Shown here piece after piece: positions 23,291-35,037 of a DNA stretch of 64,000 nucleotides (the stretch's first letter is position 1; every line of letters starts with the position of its first letter). A model generated the notes under the pieces. That model was not told the DNA's origin. It made no database searches and saw only the letters and a program-made list of their open reading frames with translations. The position numbers and the translations under genes were made by a program. Source of the stretch: Haemaphysalis longicornis (lineage: Eukaryota > Arthropoda > Arachnida > Ixodida > Ixodidae); NCBI GenBank assembly GCA_013339765.2, contig CM023448.1, forward strand, positions 109,877,118 through 109,941,117, read 5' to 3'.

Positions 23291-23898
23291 TGGACACGGT
23301 GTTATCGTTCCTTCCACGATTTAGACGATGGGCATCTGTGACGTGAAATTTCTGGTATGTATACATACGTCAAGTAAGGGTGACGGAAATGAACGGGATC
23401 CGCCGTTTATCACAAGAGTTGTCGTTTGGACGAGTTGTTACATACATACAAGGATTTAAAAGTATTGCAGAAAGATGAGGAACTAGGAAATCAAAATACG
23501 CAATATGCGCGCTGTGTTCGGTTCGTGTTTTGATTCCTCGTCTTGGCGCAGCGCGTTGAAATTTTTTCACGCGGTGTATAAAGCCGGAGAGCCTTTAAAA
23601 CATAACACATTAGGGTATTGTTGTGCTTCTTGTTATCGCGTGAAAACAGCGTCAAAATCCGTATAATACTACGGGCGAATTTCCGCTGGCCAACGTGCGG
23701 GCGTGTGGGTTCCGACGTTTCCGTCACTCGCCGATCCTCCATATAGTGTTTTTTTCTTCTCTCCTGCCACCATGCGGCGCCACCGTCTACACTCCTCGCG
23801 AATTGTTTTTACAAAAACACATTAAATACCGAAGTTTAGGTTACAAAGCGGGGCCGATGAGCGACATAATAAGTGCGAAAGAAATAACAAAGGAGGCG

Positions 23899-24170
23899 TT
23901 CCTTTCAGTTCAGTTCAGTCCTTTTTATTATTTTCAAGGGTGTTAGAATACAATCAGGTTAATATACAGACCAGGGCCCTGAAGACAAAAGACTGCGACG
24001 GGACCTTTGATTAAGTATTACAAAATAAACAATGCACCGAACGCAGCAAAAACCCAACAAGAAGTAACTAAAACGAATTAACACAGCTTAGGTATAGAAC
24101 AAGTTCAATAACAAAAAACAAATAACTCCGTTTAACAAAATGTAGAGTAAAAATAATTAGTGGCACATTA
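23899..24170 (-). mobile_element. Possible LINE 3' end with (CTGAA)n tail
   Basis: The plus strand begins with three TTCAG units, then TCCTTTTTATTATTTTC. Read on the minus strand this is an AATAATAAAAAGGA signal ending in (CTGAA)n, the way CR1/L2-type LINEs often end. No coding part is visible, so this is a weak call. Confidence 0.3.
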
Positions 24171-26560
24171 ATAGCACTATCCTAAATTCAAAACAAAAAG
24201 GTAAAAAAAGGTATAAGGGCAAAAAGAATACATGAACCGGGTACTTGCACTATACACACAATTTAGCAACGAACTATGTGCGCAGGTTTTAGCCGCATAG
24301 ATGTGAACAAATACGAGCTTTTTCCTTTTAACTGCGAAAAAAAGATGATAAACAAGATTTGGAGCATTCGCCGCATAAGCCAAGCTGCTGCCGTGGTGTA
24401 CCCCACGTGGCCAACGACACTGCCTCCAATCACAATGTCGCACCGTTCGGCGTTTTCACTCGTTAGATCCGGTTACTCCGTTTGAGACTTTTCTACGTGA
24501 AGTGCTTCCTCGCTCGAAGATGACTCGGGGTAACTTGAGGCTGAAAAATAAACTACCGCAAGCCGCCCCCTACAGACTCGTTTCATTAAACTAAGCTAAC
24601 TGCCACTCACAATGAGTATATTGTCGTGACAGAATGAATATATGCTTCGCACACCATCACCAACCATCGGAGGGGTCGTTTGCACGTCTTTATGTAACGG
24701 AGCAGAGTATACAGCTTTAGTTCGGGCGCTACTAGCATAGAACCAGCCAGCCTCCCAAGCTATCGCTGTCGAACTGGTTGTGAAGGGCTTTAGCTTTTTT
24801 AAAAATCCCGATCGCTGAACTTGATGAATACTGCTGTTTTTGCCTGGAACGCTCATGGAAGCGTTCTCCCGACAAGTATTAGATGAATCGGCTCCTCCAT
24901 AGTTTTCTTCGGGAGAGCACCCAAATTGCCCAAGATAAGTGGCGACAATTCAAAACCGATATGACAAAGCTCCACGCTGTCACTGCGCAGGTTAAAACTA
25001 TAGTGTTACAGATTAGTTTTTACAGGTTTTAATTCAGAGGGCACAAAAATCCAAAGGGGCTCTGAAAAACACTCGTAATTTCAAAAGTTATATTCTCATT
25101 TTACTTCTGCATCATACTACTGCGTAAAATGATCAAGCGAATGTTGAACCAACTTATTCTTTTTACTTCCAGGCGTTCAGATAACCACAAGTGATTATTT
25201 TTAACGGGATTGCAACTCTTAGAAATGTTCCGAGAGTTGTGGTTACTGCGGCAAGTTTGCTGTCTTTTTAAATTAACTTTGCATCAATAAATCAACTGGT
25301 TCCAGCGGTTTGTCCACTGTTATTTTAATATTTTGCGACGCTTTGCTGTCTACGTATTTTAACGTACCTTTAGTTAGATCCTCCTTGTCATTACACTCGA
25401 AAATTAGTTGTGTTGTTTCCCGTCGTTGGCGTGAAGCTATAGTTATGTAGACTGCTAAACACCAAACGTCCCAGGAATGGCGCTTTAGTGTTACTAGCAA
25501 AATTGATTGGCAGTGATTACCATGTCATCAAAAAGTTCTGGCCAATCATTTCATGTCAAAAAAGTATTGACCACATCATAACCATTTAACAATTCGGGGC
25601 TTGTACACACTGGATATAATTTATAACTTAAAGTTTAGATGTCGTAGATCAGGTGAAATAGTGCTTTGTTTGTGGCGGAACATGTATTTACTGGTCTGTT
25701 GATTGAAATCCAGGCCGGCGTCAGGCATATATTTATTTCGCTGTTGCCCAAAAAACTACAATTGAAATTGGGCGAAAGAACCTTTTCTGACATCGAGCGA
25801 AACCGAAAAAATTGTAAAGTCCTCCCGGTTTCCCGCGCACCGGCCCTTGAAGGTGTTCTTACGTGGGCAAGAAATATTTTTGACGCCAAATATTGTATCC
25901 AGGACTTTTAGGAACACGGTTGTCAACAACCAACTTTTTTAGCGAAATTGGAGTGCCACACCCTGGATGATACAGCTGCCCAAGTTTCGCAAACCTGATC
26001 CTATGCAAGCAGGATAATGGAGCGTAAACTGAGTAGCTGCGAGATAAATTATATTCGTAGCTTCGACCTCATATCCAATAGGAATTTTTACCTTTCGCAT
26101 ACCTTAACGTCAAAACTGAGATAAGTTGACGCAGGCTTCCCTCAACCTCAACTAAACACCGTAAATTGAACCTATATCTGCCTTCTTGTAGACGATGCGT
26201 AGACGTGTGCACAGGACGAGACGAGGACGAGGGACTTTCGCACTTCTTCTTCAAGAATGCATCACCAACAAGCCCGACTTCACACTCCCGTCAACTATAC
26301 CTGTCGTCCGTGAACCTGATGCCAAACGGAACCGCGCCCCAACCTGCCGCACAGTAACCATTGTATATTCTTATCTGCAGTTTACTTGGAACTGTTTTAG
26401 AAAATATGCTGCACATCCAGCGAGTGAAGTTGTCACCTTACTCTCTTATCCTTAGGTTATAATATTTGAAAGCGGCCGTAAGCAATGTTCAATGCCTTAA
26501 AACGAGATAATTGTCTTCCTCGCTGGCTCTCCTAATACAGCAAGGTCATTTTCAAAGGGC
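24171..26560. other. No recognisable feature
   Basis: No ORF here shows a domain. The frame at 25666-25911 (+) is open for 81 codons but unrecognised. There are no clear repeats or RNA genes. Confidence 0.35.
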
Positions 26561-26564
26561 CTAT

Positions 26565-27290
26565 AGGGCTCCAGCGCTGCCCAAGGGGTGCTGCGCAACC
26601 GGCTTCCGAGCAGTACGTCGGGGTAGTACAAAGATGCGGGGGTCCCATAGGGCATAGAGTTTCATACTAATATATACTAGAAGGAAATCTGGCGCCACTG
26701 TCCAGGGGAGCCGCGCTTCAGCGAGCGTTCCGTCATGTACCGGGCCGGCACGTTCCACTTGTGGCTCATAAACAGGCTGAAAAGTTGGCACTGGCTGCAA
26801 AAAAGCAACAATATTACTGTAGAAGGTTTATCAGATTTGTTTTGTTATTATAACATTGAACCTCCAAAAAGATTAACTTGTCAGTGATTATGTACAAGCT
26901 TCATGCACGATGAACAAGAAAAAAATGTGTGCCTTTTTTGTTGATTTCGGCTTCGAGACAAAAAAGAAACCACATGGCTAGCTAAGCCAAGTAGGCGAGG
27001 AACGTCGCTAGCGGCAATGGCGCCGCCCACGGTGGCCCGCGACTGCAGCGCCAGATTTCCCTCTAGTATTAGTATTAGTATGATATTAGTATAATTAGTA
27101 TAATTAGTATATTAGTATAATTAGTATAATATTAGTATGAAACTCTATGACATAGGGTCCCGTGTTGACCGAAGCAAAATTAGCTCGATACTCCCGATTG
27201 TTTTGCGACATGGTCTCCAGCTCATCCCCGACGCATCCGAACTCTTCCGGCGATCAACTTGGAATTATTGAAAAAAAGCTATGGAAAGGC
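26565..27290. repeat. Interspersed repeat, copy split by a MITE
   Basis: The left half (about 26565-26652: GCGCTGCCCAAGGGGTGCTG, GGGGGTCCCATAGGG) and right half (27158-27290: TCCCG, CCGATTGTTTTGCGAC-like, ATCCGAACTCTTCCGGCG) match an uninterrupted relative at 30440-30640. The split point carries a duplicated CATAGGG. The nature of the repeat is unknown. Confidence 0.6.
26653..27150. mobile_element. MITE, 498 bp, 7-bp TSD CATAGGG
   Basis: The ends are inverted: CATAGAGTTTCATACTAATA then GGAAATCTGGCGC on the left and the reverse complement on the right. The right terminal repeat is stretched by a (TTAGTATAA)-type array at 27062-27140. CATAGGG flanks both sides (26646-26652 and 27151-27157). 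The empty site is visible at 30440-30640. It has no coding capacity. The 7-bp duplication excludes Tc1/mariner (TA) and piggyBac (TTAA) and leaves the superfamily open. Confidence 0.75.
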
Positions 27291-28610
27291 CGAAAGACAC
27301 CAGGAAAAGCGTCGCTCTAGGAGCCCTTCAAGAGAAAGTACATCCGGAAGCTCAGTTAGCCGGGAGCGGGAGTGTGGGGCCCAACGCTCCATTCCGGGAG
27401 GCTGGTGGATGATCGGCGTGTTCGTTCATCTGCATGCCAAATCCCCCAAGCACTGCGGCGCCACCTTCCGGCACTCCTCCACCTGCCGGGCCAGGGAAAA
27501 TCGTCCTTTCCCCGCAACCGGCCAACCTCCCCTTCCCCCCCCCCCCCCCTCCTTATTTGAAGCAATTCCAGGTATCCCCGATATAGGGACCGGGCAGCTG
27601 GACGGGTGGCGCCACCACTCGGCGCTCCCCTCGTCAGTGGAATGAGCCGGTGCATTGGACTACACAGCCTCCGGTTGTTTTTGCCGTGTTTGCTTCGGTG
27701 GTTTGAATATTTTGGTGGTGTTGTGGGCGGACATGTGAGATGAAACGAAGTCTATACAGATGTGTTGGGTTCTTAGATGCAGTAACGGCTACGTAAACTT
27801 GTCGGATGCTTCTAAAGTTGGATATCGGCTACAATGGCATGAGCGCTTTTTGCAGCGATCTACGCTTGGCTCCACTCAGTCTGAGTACGAATAAAACTAG
27901 TATTATTAGTTTTCATTTATTCTTAAACGCACTAACGGCTACATAAATTTTTTTGGCGCTTCTAAGTTTGCGAACGGGCTACACTGACATGAGCGCTTTT
28001 TGCACCGCTCTGCGCATGGCTCCGCGCGATCTGAGTAAGAATAAAACTATTACGAATATCAGTACACATTTTTATCACTTTAATTATCTTCACTGGCTTC
28101 AATGACTACGGTTTCCACTCCAGCCTTTGCGCTGGGATACCTCGAAACGTGTGCTTTGAAGAGAAAAGCACTTGCGTACGAGATGGATTACCGTGTAGCC
28201 GTAGAAATGTTGCGGTAGTTTACACTTTCTTTCTGTGACCGTGAGCTTTGTGCCTTCGGTTTTGGTGAGAGACACTGTGACAGCATGGGAGCCTGAATGC
28301 AGAAGTGGAACTCCCACGTTTGTGGTGGTCATTTTATCAGCCAAAGTTATTCACCCACCCAACTGCCCAAGCTACAAACCATCCCTCCCCCCTTCCCGTT
28401 TTGCCACCTGCGTGGAATAAATGCTGGCCCCGATAGTTAAAAATGTGGCAGTATTAACGTCAGCCGGTTTTTTAATGCTTAAGTATTCTTTACAGAGTAC
28501 CTAACAAATCGTGTAATTCCTTGTGAAGACGCCAAAAACGCGCGATTAGTTGCCTCAAATATGGGTGCATCAGCCCGAGTCCTCCAGCACAGACACACTT
28601 CCAACACGCT
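27291..28610. other. Non-coding; poly-C tract and tandem repeat
   Basis: There is a C-run at 27535-27549. Two related units, about 27780-27898 and 27930-28049, share GCTACxxTGxCATGAGCGC and end in GAxTAAGAATAAAACTA-like blocks. A minus-strand frame at 28099-28332 is open but unrecognised. The frame at 27259-27645 (+) has an Arg/Ser-rich start but no domain. Confidence 0.35.
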
Positions 28611-29351
28611 GGATTTGGATTGGAAAACATTTATTGAGCATAAAAGTGGGTGGCTTTCTCAGTCCAGATAGCCGCGAGCTAGCGCAGCTGCTTGGGAGCG
28701 AGCGATGAGGCGTTCTTGGTCTTTGCACCGTGAGCTGGCCAGCTCGCGCTCCCACTGCTCAGGCCACTGCTCAGGGGATGGGGAAGGGAGGGGGTTTGGC
28801 GCGTAGGGGCATTCCCAGACTAGGTGGTAGGTAGTGTTTGGGACGGAGCAAGAAGGACAGTTGTAGGGGTAAGTGGAGGGAGATATGTGGTGTAGTATCG
28901 TGGTGTTGTAGAATGTGTTGGTCTGCAGTCGACGCCAAATGCAAGCCGCCTGTGTGCTGAGGGATGGGTGAGGAGGAGGGTATTGAAGCCGCAGTTGGCG
29001 ATAAGGATATAAGATTTCAGTGTATCGGGGAGAGACCGGGGGATAGATGGAGGGTTCGGAAAAGTCCTCTTCCGTCGACGAAAACGCCCGGAATGTAAGA
29101 GCGCGGGCAGCGGCGTGTGCCGCCTCGTTTCCCTGGAGGGAAGAATGGTCTGGTGTCCATAAAATTTGGATGTGGGGGGGATCCTTGATTGAGGATAGTA
29201 TCTTCAGCGCTGAGGGAGAGATGCGGCCTGTACAGTAATTGCGGCAAGCCTGTTGCGAATCTGTGAGGATTGCCACGTAGTTAGAGGAAGCCGTGGTCGC
29301 TGCTAGAGCGATGGCCGCTGGAAAAATTTTTATATTTGGAGAGGGGTGCAT
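28611..29351 (-). pseudogene. LINE ORF2 C-terminal fragment, RNase H and zinc end
   Basis: A 230-codon frame with an RNase H segment: YVAILTDSQQACRNY (catalytic Asp), IQILWTPDHSSLQGNEAAHA (His block) and a Cys/His tail CPSCSVPNTTYHLVWECPY, ending AALARGYLD then stop at 28659. The Glu block is altered (AAIALAATT where EEAAIALA is usual), so the nuclease is probably inactive. The 3' UTR gives AATAAATGTTTTCC and an AATCC-rich tail near 28610. RT and endonuclease are missing: a 5'-truncated copy. It is related to the fragments at 9459 and 12650 by the shared LQTNTF and WTPxHSSLxGN patterns. Confidence 0.75.
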
Positions 29352-30435
29352 GGAAGTTAAAAATAAACAGCAAAATCATCTAGCCCTCCGTCTAATGATT
29401 ACGATGGTTGAACACAAAGCTTTCTTCGCGCGAAATCGAATGGGAATCGGTCAAAGACGCTGCGATCAAAATACCAAACTGCGTGCTTGTCAAATTCGAA
29501 GCTCAAGTAGTCAAAGTTTAAATCCAGAAGGCAACCAATAAAACCCACACGAGAAAGTTTTGCGAGAAACCATCATCGTCGTTAGACGGAGAAGTGCATG
29601 ATTTTTCAAGGGTACGTGGCAGCTTGTAAAACGACCGCAGCATTCAGTTGTGAAACTGAGTACAGGTTTTCGGCACCCTACTGTCTATCGTCCCTTCAGC
29701 CACGCAGGAATTGGTTTTTGAAAAACCATTAAACCAATACAAGCCAGCAACCATTGTAATTCTTGTAAAGCAATGCTTCTCCACGACAAGAAATAACGTT
29801 CTATCATGGGGCATTTATTCTGTAAACAATTCCCGGTGACTGTAGTAAGAGCATTTCTGTGAAATTAAACACGTTTCAGCCGTAGTTAATGAAGTTACGG
29901 AAGCGTCGTCCATCACAATTTCTGTTTTGAGGTAAATCTTAGAAGGCACCCCCCAACTTTGTCTTTCGCTTGTGAACGACGCCGTTTCGTCATCAACTGC
30001 CAAAGGCCAGCGCCGCAGCATTCCTAGATCGGCTGCACACACCGGCTTTGTAGGAACATTTAGCTGCAATATACTCCTAGATACGCGAAACTGCATGCAG
30101 GCATGAAAAAAGTTACATGAAGGAAAGGACTTTCACTTCCACCTTGACTTCCAGCTAGGCGCACTGAGCGTCGTCTGCTATTTGTAAATACTGAGTATGG
30201 ACGTAAATCACACACATGGCAAGCCTTGTAAAAGGTCACATCCACGCTCAAGATTTACCGATCTGAAAAAAGTCCCTGTGGTTATCTAGGCTTTGCAAGC
30301 CGCACCGAAGAAAAACGACAGAAAGCTATGCACAATAACGCTGCGCCGACCACCGCCGGCATTCCACTGACGAGCGGTTCGCCACGGGCGGCGCTGTTCG
30401 CTGAAGCGACGGTGGTGCCATACAACGGCCGCCCG
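29352..30435. other. No recognisable feature
   Basis: No domain-bearing ORF, repeat or RNA gene can be supported here. Confidence 0.35.
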
Positions 30436-30439
30436 GTCC

Positions 30440-30640
30440 CTATATGGCTTCTGCGCTGCCCAGGGGGCGCTGCACAACCGACTTCCGGGTAGTACAAAGT
30501 TGCGGGGGTCCCATAGGATCCCGCGCGGACAGAACCAAAATGAGCTTGGTACTTCCGATTGTTTCGTGACGTAGGCAGCCCATCCCCGTCGCGTCCGAAC
30601 TCTTCCGGCGGTCAACTTGGCACTAGGGGGAAAAAAGCTT
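30440..30640. repeat. Uninterrupted relative of the 26565-27290 repeat
   Basis: It shares GCGCTGCCCAGGGGGCGCTG, GCGGGGGTCCCATAGG, CCGATTGTTTCGTGAC and CCGAACTCTTCCGGCGG with the split copy. At the MITE insertion point it reads straight through (CCCATAGGATCCCG), so it serves as the empty site. Confidence 0.65.
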
Positions 30641-31090
30641 TCCAGCGCTAAATGCGTTTAAAGCGTCGACGAAAGTGCTGGAACGGTGACGGCGCTCTGC
30701 CACTCGCAGGTTCACCGATCGATGGTCGTATGTATTGAAATTAGAAGTGAAAGCTTCTTGTTTAAACTAATACACTTGGTCACAAGGAACCTCCAACAAC
30801 AGCCGATCAAAAAAGAAGAGTAACGCAATCGGCGATGATCGTGCGTAAAAGCCATCAAGTTTGGCGGACCGCAGGTTAGTCTGCTGCGGTGCGCCGCACC
30901 TCTGCGCACCCGTTGCCGTTACGAATACATGGTGCAGCGCTAGCTTGCGCTTTTTATTGCGTGGCTCTGTGACAAAATGAAGCGAGCTTCAGGAGCGTTA
31001 AATCTGTTTTGCGATTCCGAAAGTAGTGGCCGTAAAACAAAGTGGTCCGGGGGACTGAGTAGCCTGTCTGTCTTTTTTTTTTTTTTTTTT

Positions 31091-31326
31091 ACCCGCCGCG
31101 GTGGCTCAGTGGCTAAGGCGTTGCGCTGCTGAGCACGAGGTCGCGGGTTCGATTCCCGGCCGCGGCGGCCGCTTTTCTGATGGAGGCGAAAACGCCCGGG
31201 TGTACGAGATTTCGGCGCACAATAAAGATCCCCAGGTGGTCAAAATTAATCAGGAGCCCTCTACTACGGCGCGCCTCGTCGCCTGCGTTGCGTCGGCGCG
31301 TTAAACCCTACAATCAATCAATCAAT
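31091..31326 (+). mobile_element. Ruka-like: tRNA-derived SINE, Ruka-like, full length
   Basis: It has an intact head (GGTGGCTCAGTGGCTAAGG), B-box GGTTCGATTCCCGG, a body with a short deletion after GGAGGCGAAAA, and an (AATC)n tail. It is bracketed by T-runs on both sides (31074-31090 and 31326-31334), consistent with a poly-T target duplication. Confidence 0.85.
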
Positions 31327-31329
31327 TTT

Positions 31330-32600
31330 TTTTTGCTCTCACATTATTTAATTACGCTCTTGCATCATATATTCCCAGTTCGCATTTAATAGACTAGAAC
31401 AACGGTCGGCAACGCTTTGAGGTGGAGGGCCGAGTTGCATAAAGCCGGCACGGCGAAGGGCTGCACGGCAATTCGGGTGGGAGGAAAGGGGGGCTTTGAA
31501 GGGAAAGAGAAAAAATTCAACGAATTGCTAATAATATTTGACAATAATCGGGCGAAGTGTGAAGATGGGGGACAATGCAACTGGCAGCGATCAATTCTCT
31601 GTACTTGTCTCGCCGTCTAAACCCATATGAGGACAAAACTGGCGTGTCGGCGTTCAGATTGTTAGCGACGACCCCTGAACTAGAAGATAACCAACAGAGT
31701 CAGTGACGATCGTATGTCAATATACTGACCGCGCACCGTGTATGCGGCTGTGTTATGCTATGTAAATATAGAAGTACACATACCTGTAGGCAGCGGATGT
31801 GCGATTTGGTGCTTGTTCTGCATCCTTTAATTGCGCTTAATTGTTTATTTGACGCTAATACCTTACCCACTCGCTAGTATGCATGTACCTTGCCGTTCGT
31901 AAATCGTGCGGCGTAAAATGTTAAGCAAGAATCATTTAGTTTGCGAAAATACAAAACAAAATTTCCACTCGTTTCCAAGGCGGTGCCAGGCCAGCAGTGT
32001 CAGCTAAGTCGGCTGCGCAATTCTTGCATTCGCTTGCATGCTCCCGCTGAAGCAACCTTTTGCATATACATCAGGCTATAGGATGAGCAGCGTTCTGTGT
32101 TTATGCTACTTGTGAACATTCCTCTGTCGACCGCACGCAAGAAGAAAGAACGGTAATTATCGTCAGGAAGTTAGACCACCCGACTTGGCAATACTGATCC
32201 ACGTCGAGACGATCGCGACAGCTATCTCAAATGAAAGCCGATAAATGGGCTTGTTGTAGCGGAAATTATTTTGTTTAGCCTCTGCAAATAGTTTAAGGGC
32301 TGTTTCATTCATAATGCAGTCATTTAAACACATCACAACGCGATTAAACTAAGCACAGCCAACTTTCGCTCTGGCTTGTAATTCAAAACACATGGAGGGC
32401 GGCGAGGGTCGTCTGCTTTTGTACTACCCAGAAGCGTCGGACACAAGGGGGCGCTGCATGTCGCCACACTCCAGCGCAGGTGCCCCAATAGGCATATGCG
32501 GTTGATATAAAAAAAATTTTGGCAATACCCTGTAAAACGTTACAATTATGCAAGCGAATAATTCTAAAAAACTGTATGAACCCTTTTGCATAGTTTTGAG
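31330..32600. other. No recognisable feature
   Basis: There is no gene-like ORF. The sequence is AT-rich with scattered short repeats only. Confidence 0.35.
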
Positions 32601-32639
32601 AGTGTCTGAAATGTGATTGCGACAGTAGCTAATCGATGT

Positions 32640-32875
32640 CGATTTCAGATACAGCTCACTCGCCGACGCGACGGCGCTTTGAATCTTGAACTGAACGATA
32701 CCGCACCAGATAACCTTGCATTAAGCGTAGCCCTTGCCCCCAGCAGACAGCTGCAGCTGATCGAGCAGGCGAAGACGGCGGGTTGCTCCAAAAAGCGGCC
32801 CTGGATTGAAGGCTCCATCCACGGTACTTTTCTCGTTTCAATAAAGTTATACTCACTCACGCACCTGCCGTTGCA
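32640..32875 (+). mobile_element. LINE 3' end
   Basis: One frame reads APSRQLQLIEQAKTAG and, after a frameshift, another reads KAALD then stop. TTTCAATAAAGTTATACTCAC follows. The (x)LD stop, AATAAAGTT and simple tail match the group seen at 9459 and 28611. Only the last residues survive. Confidence 0.5.
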
Positions 32876-33419
32876 TTCTGCGTACTGCGTCCTTGGCCTC
32901 TATTCCGTCACTCCGCCAAGCTCCAAAGAATCCTGCATGGCTCGGTCGCCCAGGCATGTACCTAAAGCGCCACGACACAGATTTCCTAATTGTCAGTGCG
33001 AGCTCGCATGCACAAATCGAAGTCGCTGTGCCTTCTCGTCTAAAATTTCGTGGCGGGGAGTCTTCGAGCGTTATCTTCTATAGTTGCAGTTTCTTTTTAT
33101 TGGCAGCGTTTGTTATAGTTCTGCATTAAAGGCCAACTGCCCTCAAATTTCACTTCGACCAAATTTATTTTTGATGCGTAGTAAGTACCCCCAAATCAGC
33201 TGGTACACAAGTCGTAGCCCCGTGAAACGCATCGTTAATCAGTCAGAAGCGTTTAAAAAGGGGGACTCGAGTAAATGCGTCGCATAGGGGGTGGGTGTAT
33301 TGCGTTAACGTTTAGTGTTTGGGGAGTTGGTGGTAGTGAATGCGTTGTATCAGCAGCTTCTTGACGTAGTTTGAATGAGTCAAGGATATAAGGCGCGTTC
33401 GTACCCTCCCATTCTGTGT

Positions 33420-33512
33420 CGGCTTTGTGGCGCACTGGATAGAGCACCATGTACCTTGCGTTCCGCCCGCAGGGTCGAGGGATCGAAACCGGGCGCCGGA
33501 TAGTATTTTTTG
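33420..33512 (+). pseudogene. tRNA-like unit, left arm, facing inward
   Basis: It has an A-box TGGCGCACTGGATAGAGC and B-box-like GGGATCGAAACC. ATATAAGG lies about 30 bp upstream and ATTTTTT at 33504-33510 follows. The T-stem does not fold cleanly, so it is tRNA-derived and not a tRNA. Confidence 0.45.
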
Positions 33513-33984
33513 TATATAGTGTAGGGGTAGCGATGCGGACTACCACTACGGACGTCAACGCGGGTGACATCGTGAGTTACTGAAATGCTCTGCATTTAAA
33601 AGCTCCGCCGCAGACCACGCTGTACCTGCCGGCGGATCGCGTAAACAGCCATGACGCGCCTGTGACGTTCCAGACGACGGGGGCTTCTTCCTCTGACCAG
33701 CCACGCAGGTGGAGAACTGGTCGAGCTCTGCTGCGCACGCTTGACCCATCTGCTGCCCCGTACGCGCGTAGAGCTTGCGCGCAGACTCTCCCGAACTGGT
33801 GACCGCCCGGCCCGCTCGCTGGACGGCTGCAACGTCACTGCAATGGCCGCGCCATGGAGGGGCCGCGCTCTCCTCGGTTTCGGTTTCAAAATCACCGGTT
33901 TTTAAATGCAGAGAATTTCAGTTACTCACGATGTCACCCGCGTTGACGTCCGTAGTCCACACCGTCGTTGTCCCTACTATATAA

Positions 33985-34076
33985 AAAAAATACTATCCGG
34001 CGCCCGGTTTCGATCCCTCGACCCTGCGGGCGGAACGCAATGTACATGGTGCTCTACCCACTGCGCCACAAAGCCA
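33985..34076 (-). pseudogene. tRNA-like unit, right arm, facing inward
   Basis: This is the minus-strand mirror of the left-arm unit, with A-box TGGCGCAGTGGGTAGAGC (closer to consensus), the same B-box and ATATAAAG upstream. An A-run on the plus strand (33983-33990) gives the T-run. Confidence 0.45.
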
Positions 34077-34431
34077 ACACAGAATGGGACACTACGAACG
34101 CACTTTATATCGTTGACTCATTCAAATTACTGCTGACGAGCGCTCTCTCGTCAGCAGTTGCCACAAGTGCAACAACATTAACGTAACGCAAACTACTTAA
34201 CGTCGAGCGCCCCCGGCAATGCTCTGCATTTGATCGTGCCCCTCGCGAGGGGGATGTTTCACTGCGTCTTCTCTCGGTCGCGGGACCCGTGGCGCCATCT
34301 GGCGGAGGCGCGGCACAACTCGTAGCACTTTGAAAAGATGCGGCGCCAGCCAGCTGTGTGTGTGCGTGCGCACTTGTACAAATGGCGAGTGCATTGGCTG
34401 TCCACAGAGCAAAGCATTCGGTGCAAGTAAG

Positions 34432-34478
34432 CCGCTGCAGTCAGTCAGTCAGTCAGTCAGTCAGTTAGTTAGTTAGTT
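34432..34478 (+). repeat. (CAGT)n/(TAGT)n microsatellite
   Basis: About seven CAGT units run into four TAGT units. Confidence 0.9.
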
Positions 34479-34674
34479 AACAACTCCGCAAGCATTTGCG
34501 TTTCTTGCTTTGTAAACAAAGGGAAACACGCAAGAATGACGAAATTTCCTTGACTCATTCAAACTACGTCAAGAAGCTGCTGATACAACGCATTCACTAC
34601 CACCAACTCCCCAAACACTAAACGTTAACGCAATACACCCACCCCCTTTTCTTCTTTTCTTTTTTCTGCACTCC

Positions 34675-34812
34675 ACGCAGTTCGTCCTTGGGGAGTATCG
34701 GAACGGACCATCCGGGTGGGGCACTAACCGTTCGTCCCGTCGCAGTTAGTCTCCAAAGGGACTAATGATTGCGGAAGAGGCCGTTAGTCCCCGAAAGGAC
34801 GAACTTTTAGTT
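34675..34812. repeat. Imperfect inverted repeat with inner hairpin
   Basis: AGTTCGTCCTTGGGGA near 34680 pairs imperfectly with TCCCCGAAAGGACGAACT near 34787. Inside is TTAGTCTCC AAA GGGACTAA. It looks like a small foldback repeat. Confidence 0.45.
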
Positions 34813-35037
34813 CTTTTTTACCTTCAACAAACAAGTCGTGTGCGCGGGTCAAAAGTCACTGCTTGTATTTCTTTCTTTTTTCGGTGCTTCCTGCGGCCAG
34901 AGTGAATCACGAGGTGTAGACATTATGTTGCTGGCCACTTGTGGCGTCCACGCGCGTATTTCAGCTGTTGTATTTTAGCATGTTGCTTTCTTTAAGCAGA
35001 CTATACGAAAAGAGGGTTTTCAAGAGGCCGAAATTTT

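Larger units (their letters stand above)
33285..34648. mobile_element. Second-family tRNA-bearing palindrome
   Basis: The outer arms 33285-33386 and 34548-34648 are reverse complements with no difference I could find over about 100 bp. The inner arms 33376-33601 and 33900-34125 pair with some mismatches and each carry a TATA-like box, a tRNA-like unit and a T-run. A ~420-bp stretch (34126-34547), with a diverged extra copy of the outer arm and a (CAGT)n array, separates the two right-hand pieces. The loop (33602-33899) is GC-rich and non-coding. Confidence 0.65.

Noticed and set aside
27259..27645. Arg/Ser-rich 128-codon frame
   Set aside because: The RS-like part is short and the rest crosses a C-run and low-complexity DNA.
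28099..28344. Minus-strand frame with an N-terminus that faintly recalls Sm-type small proteins
   Set aside because: The resemblance is a few residues only, the listed start is TTG (first ATG at 28332), and there is no Sm core or splice context.
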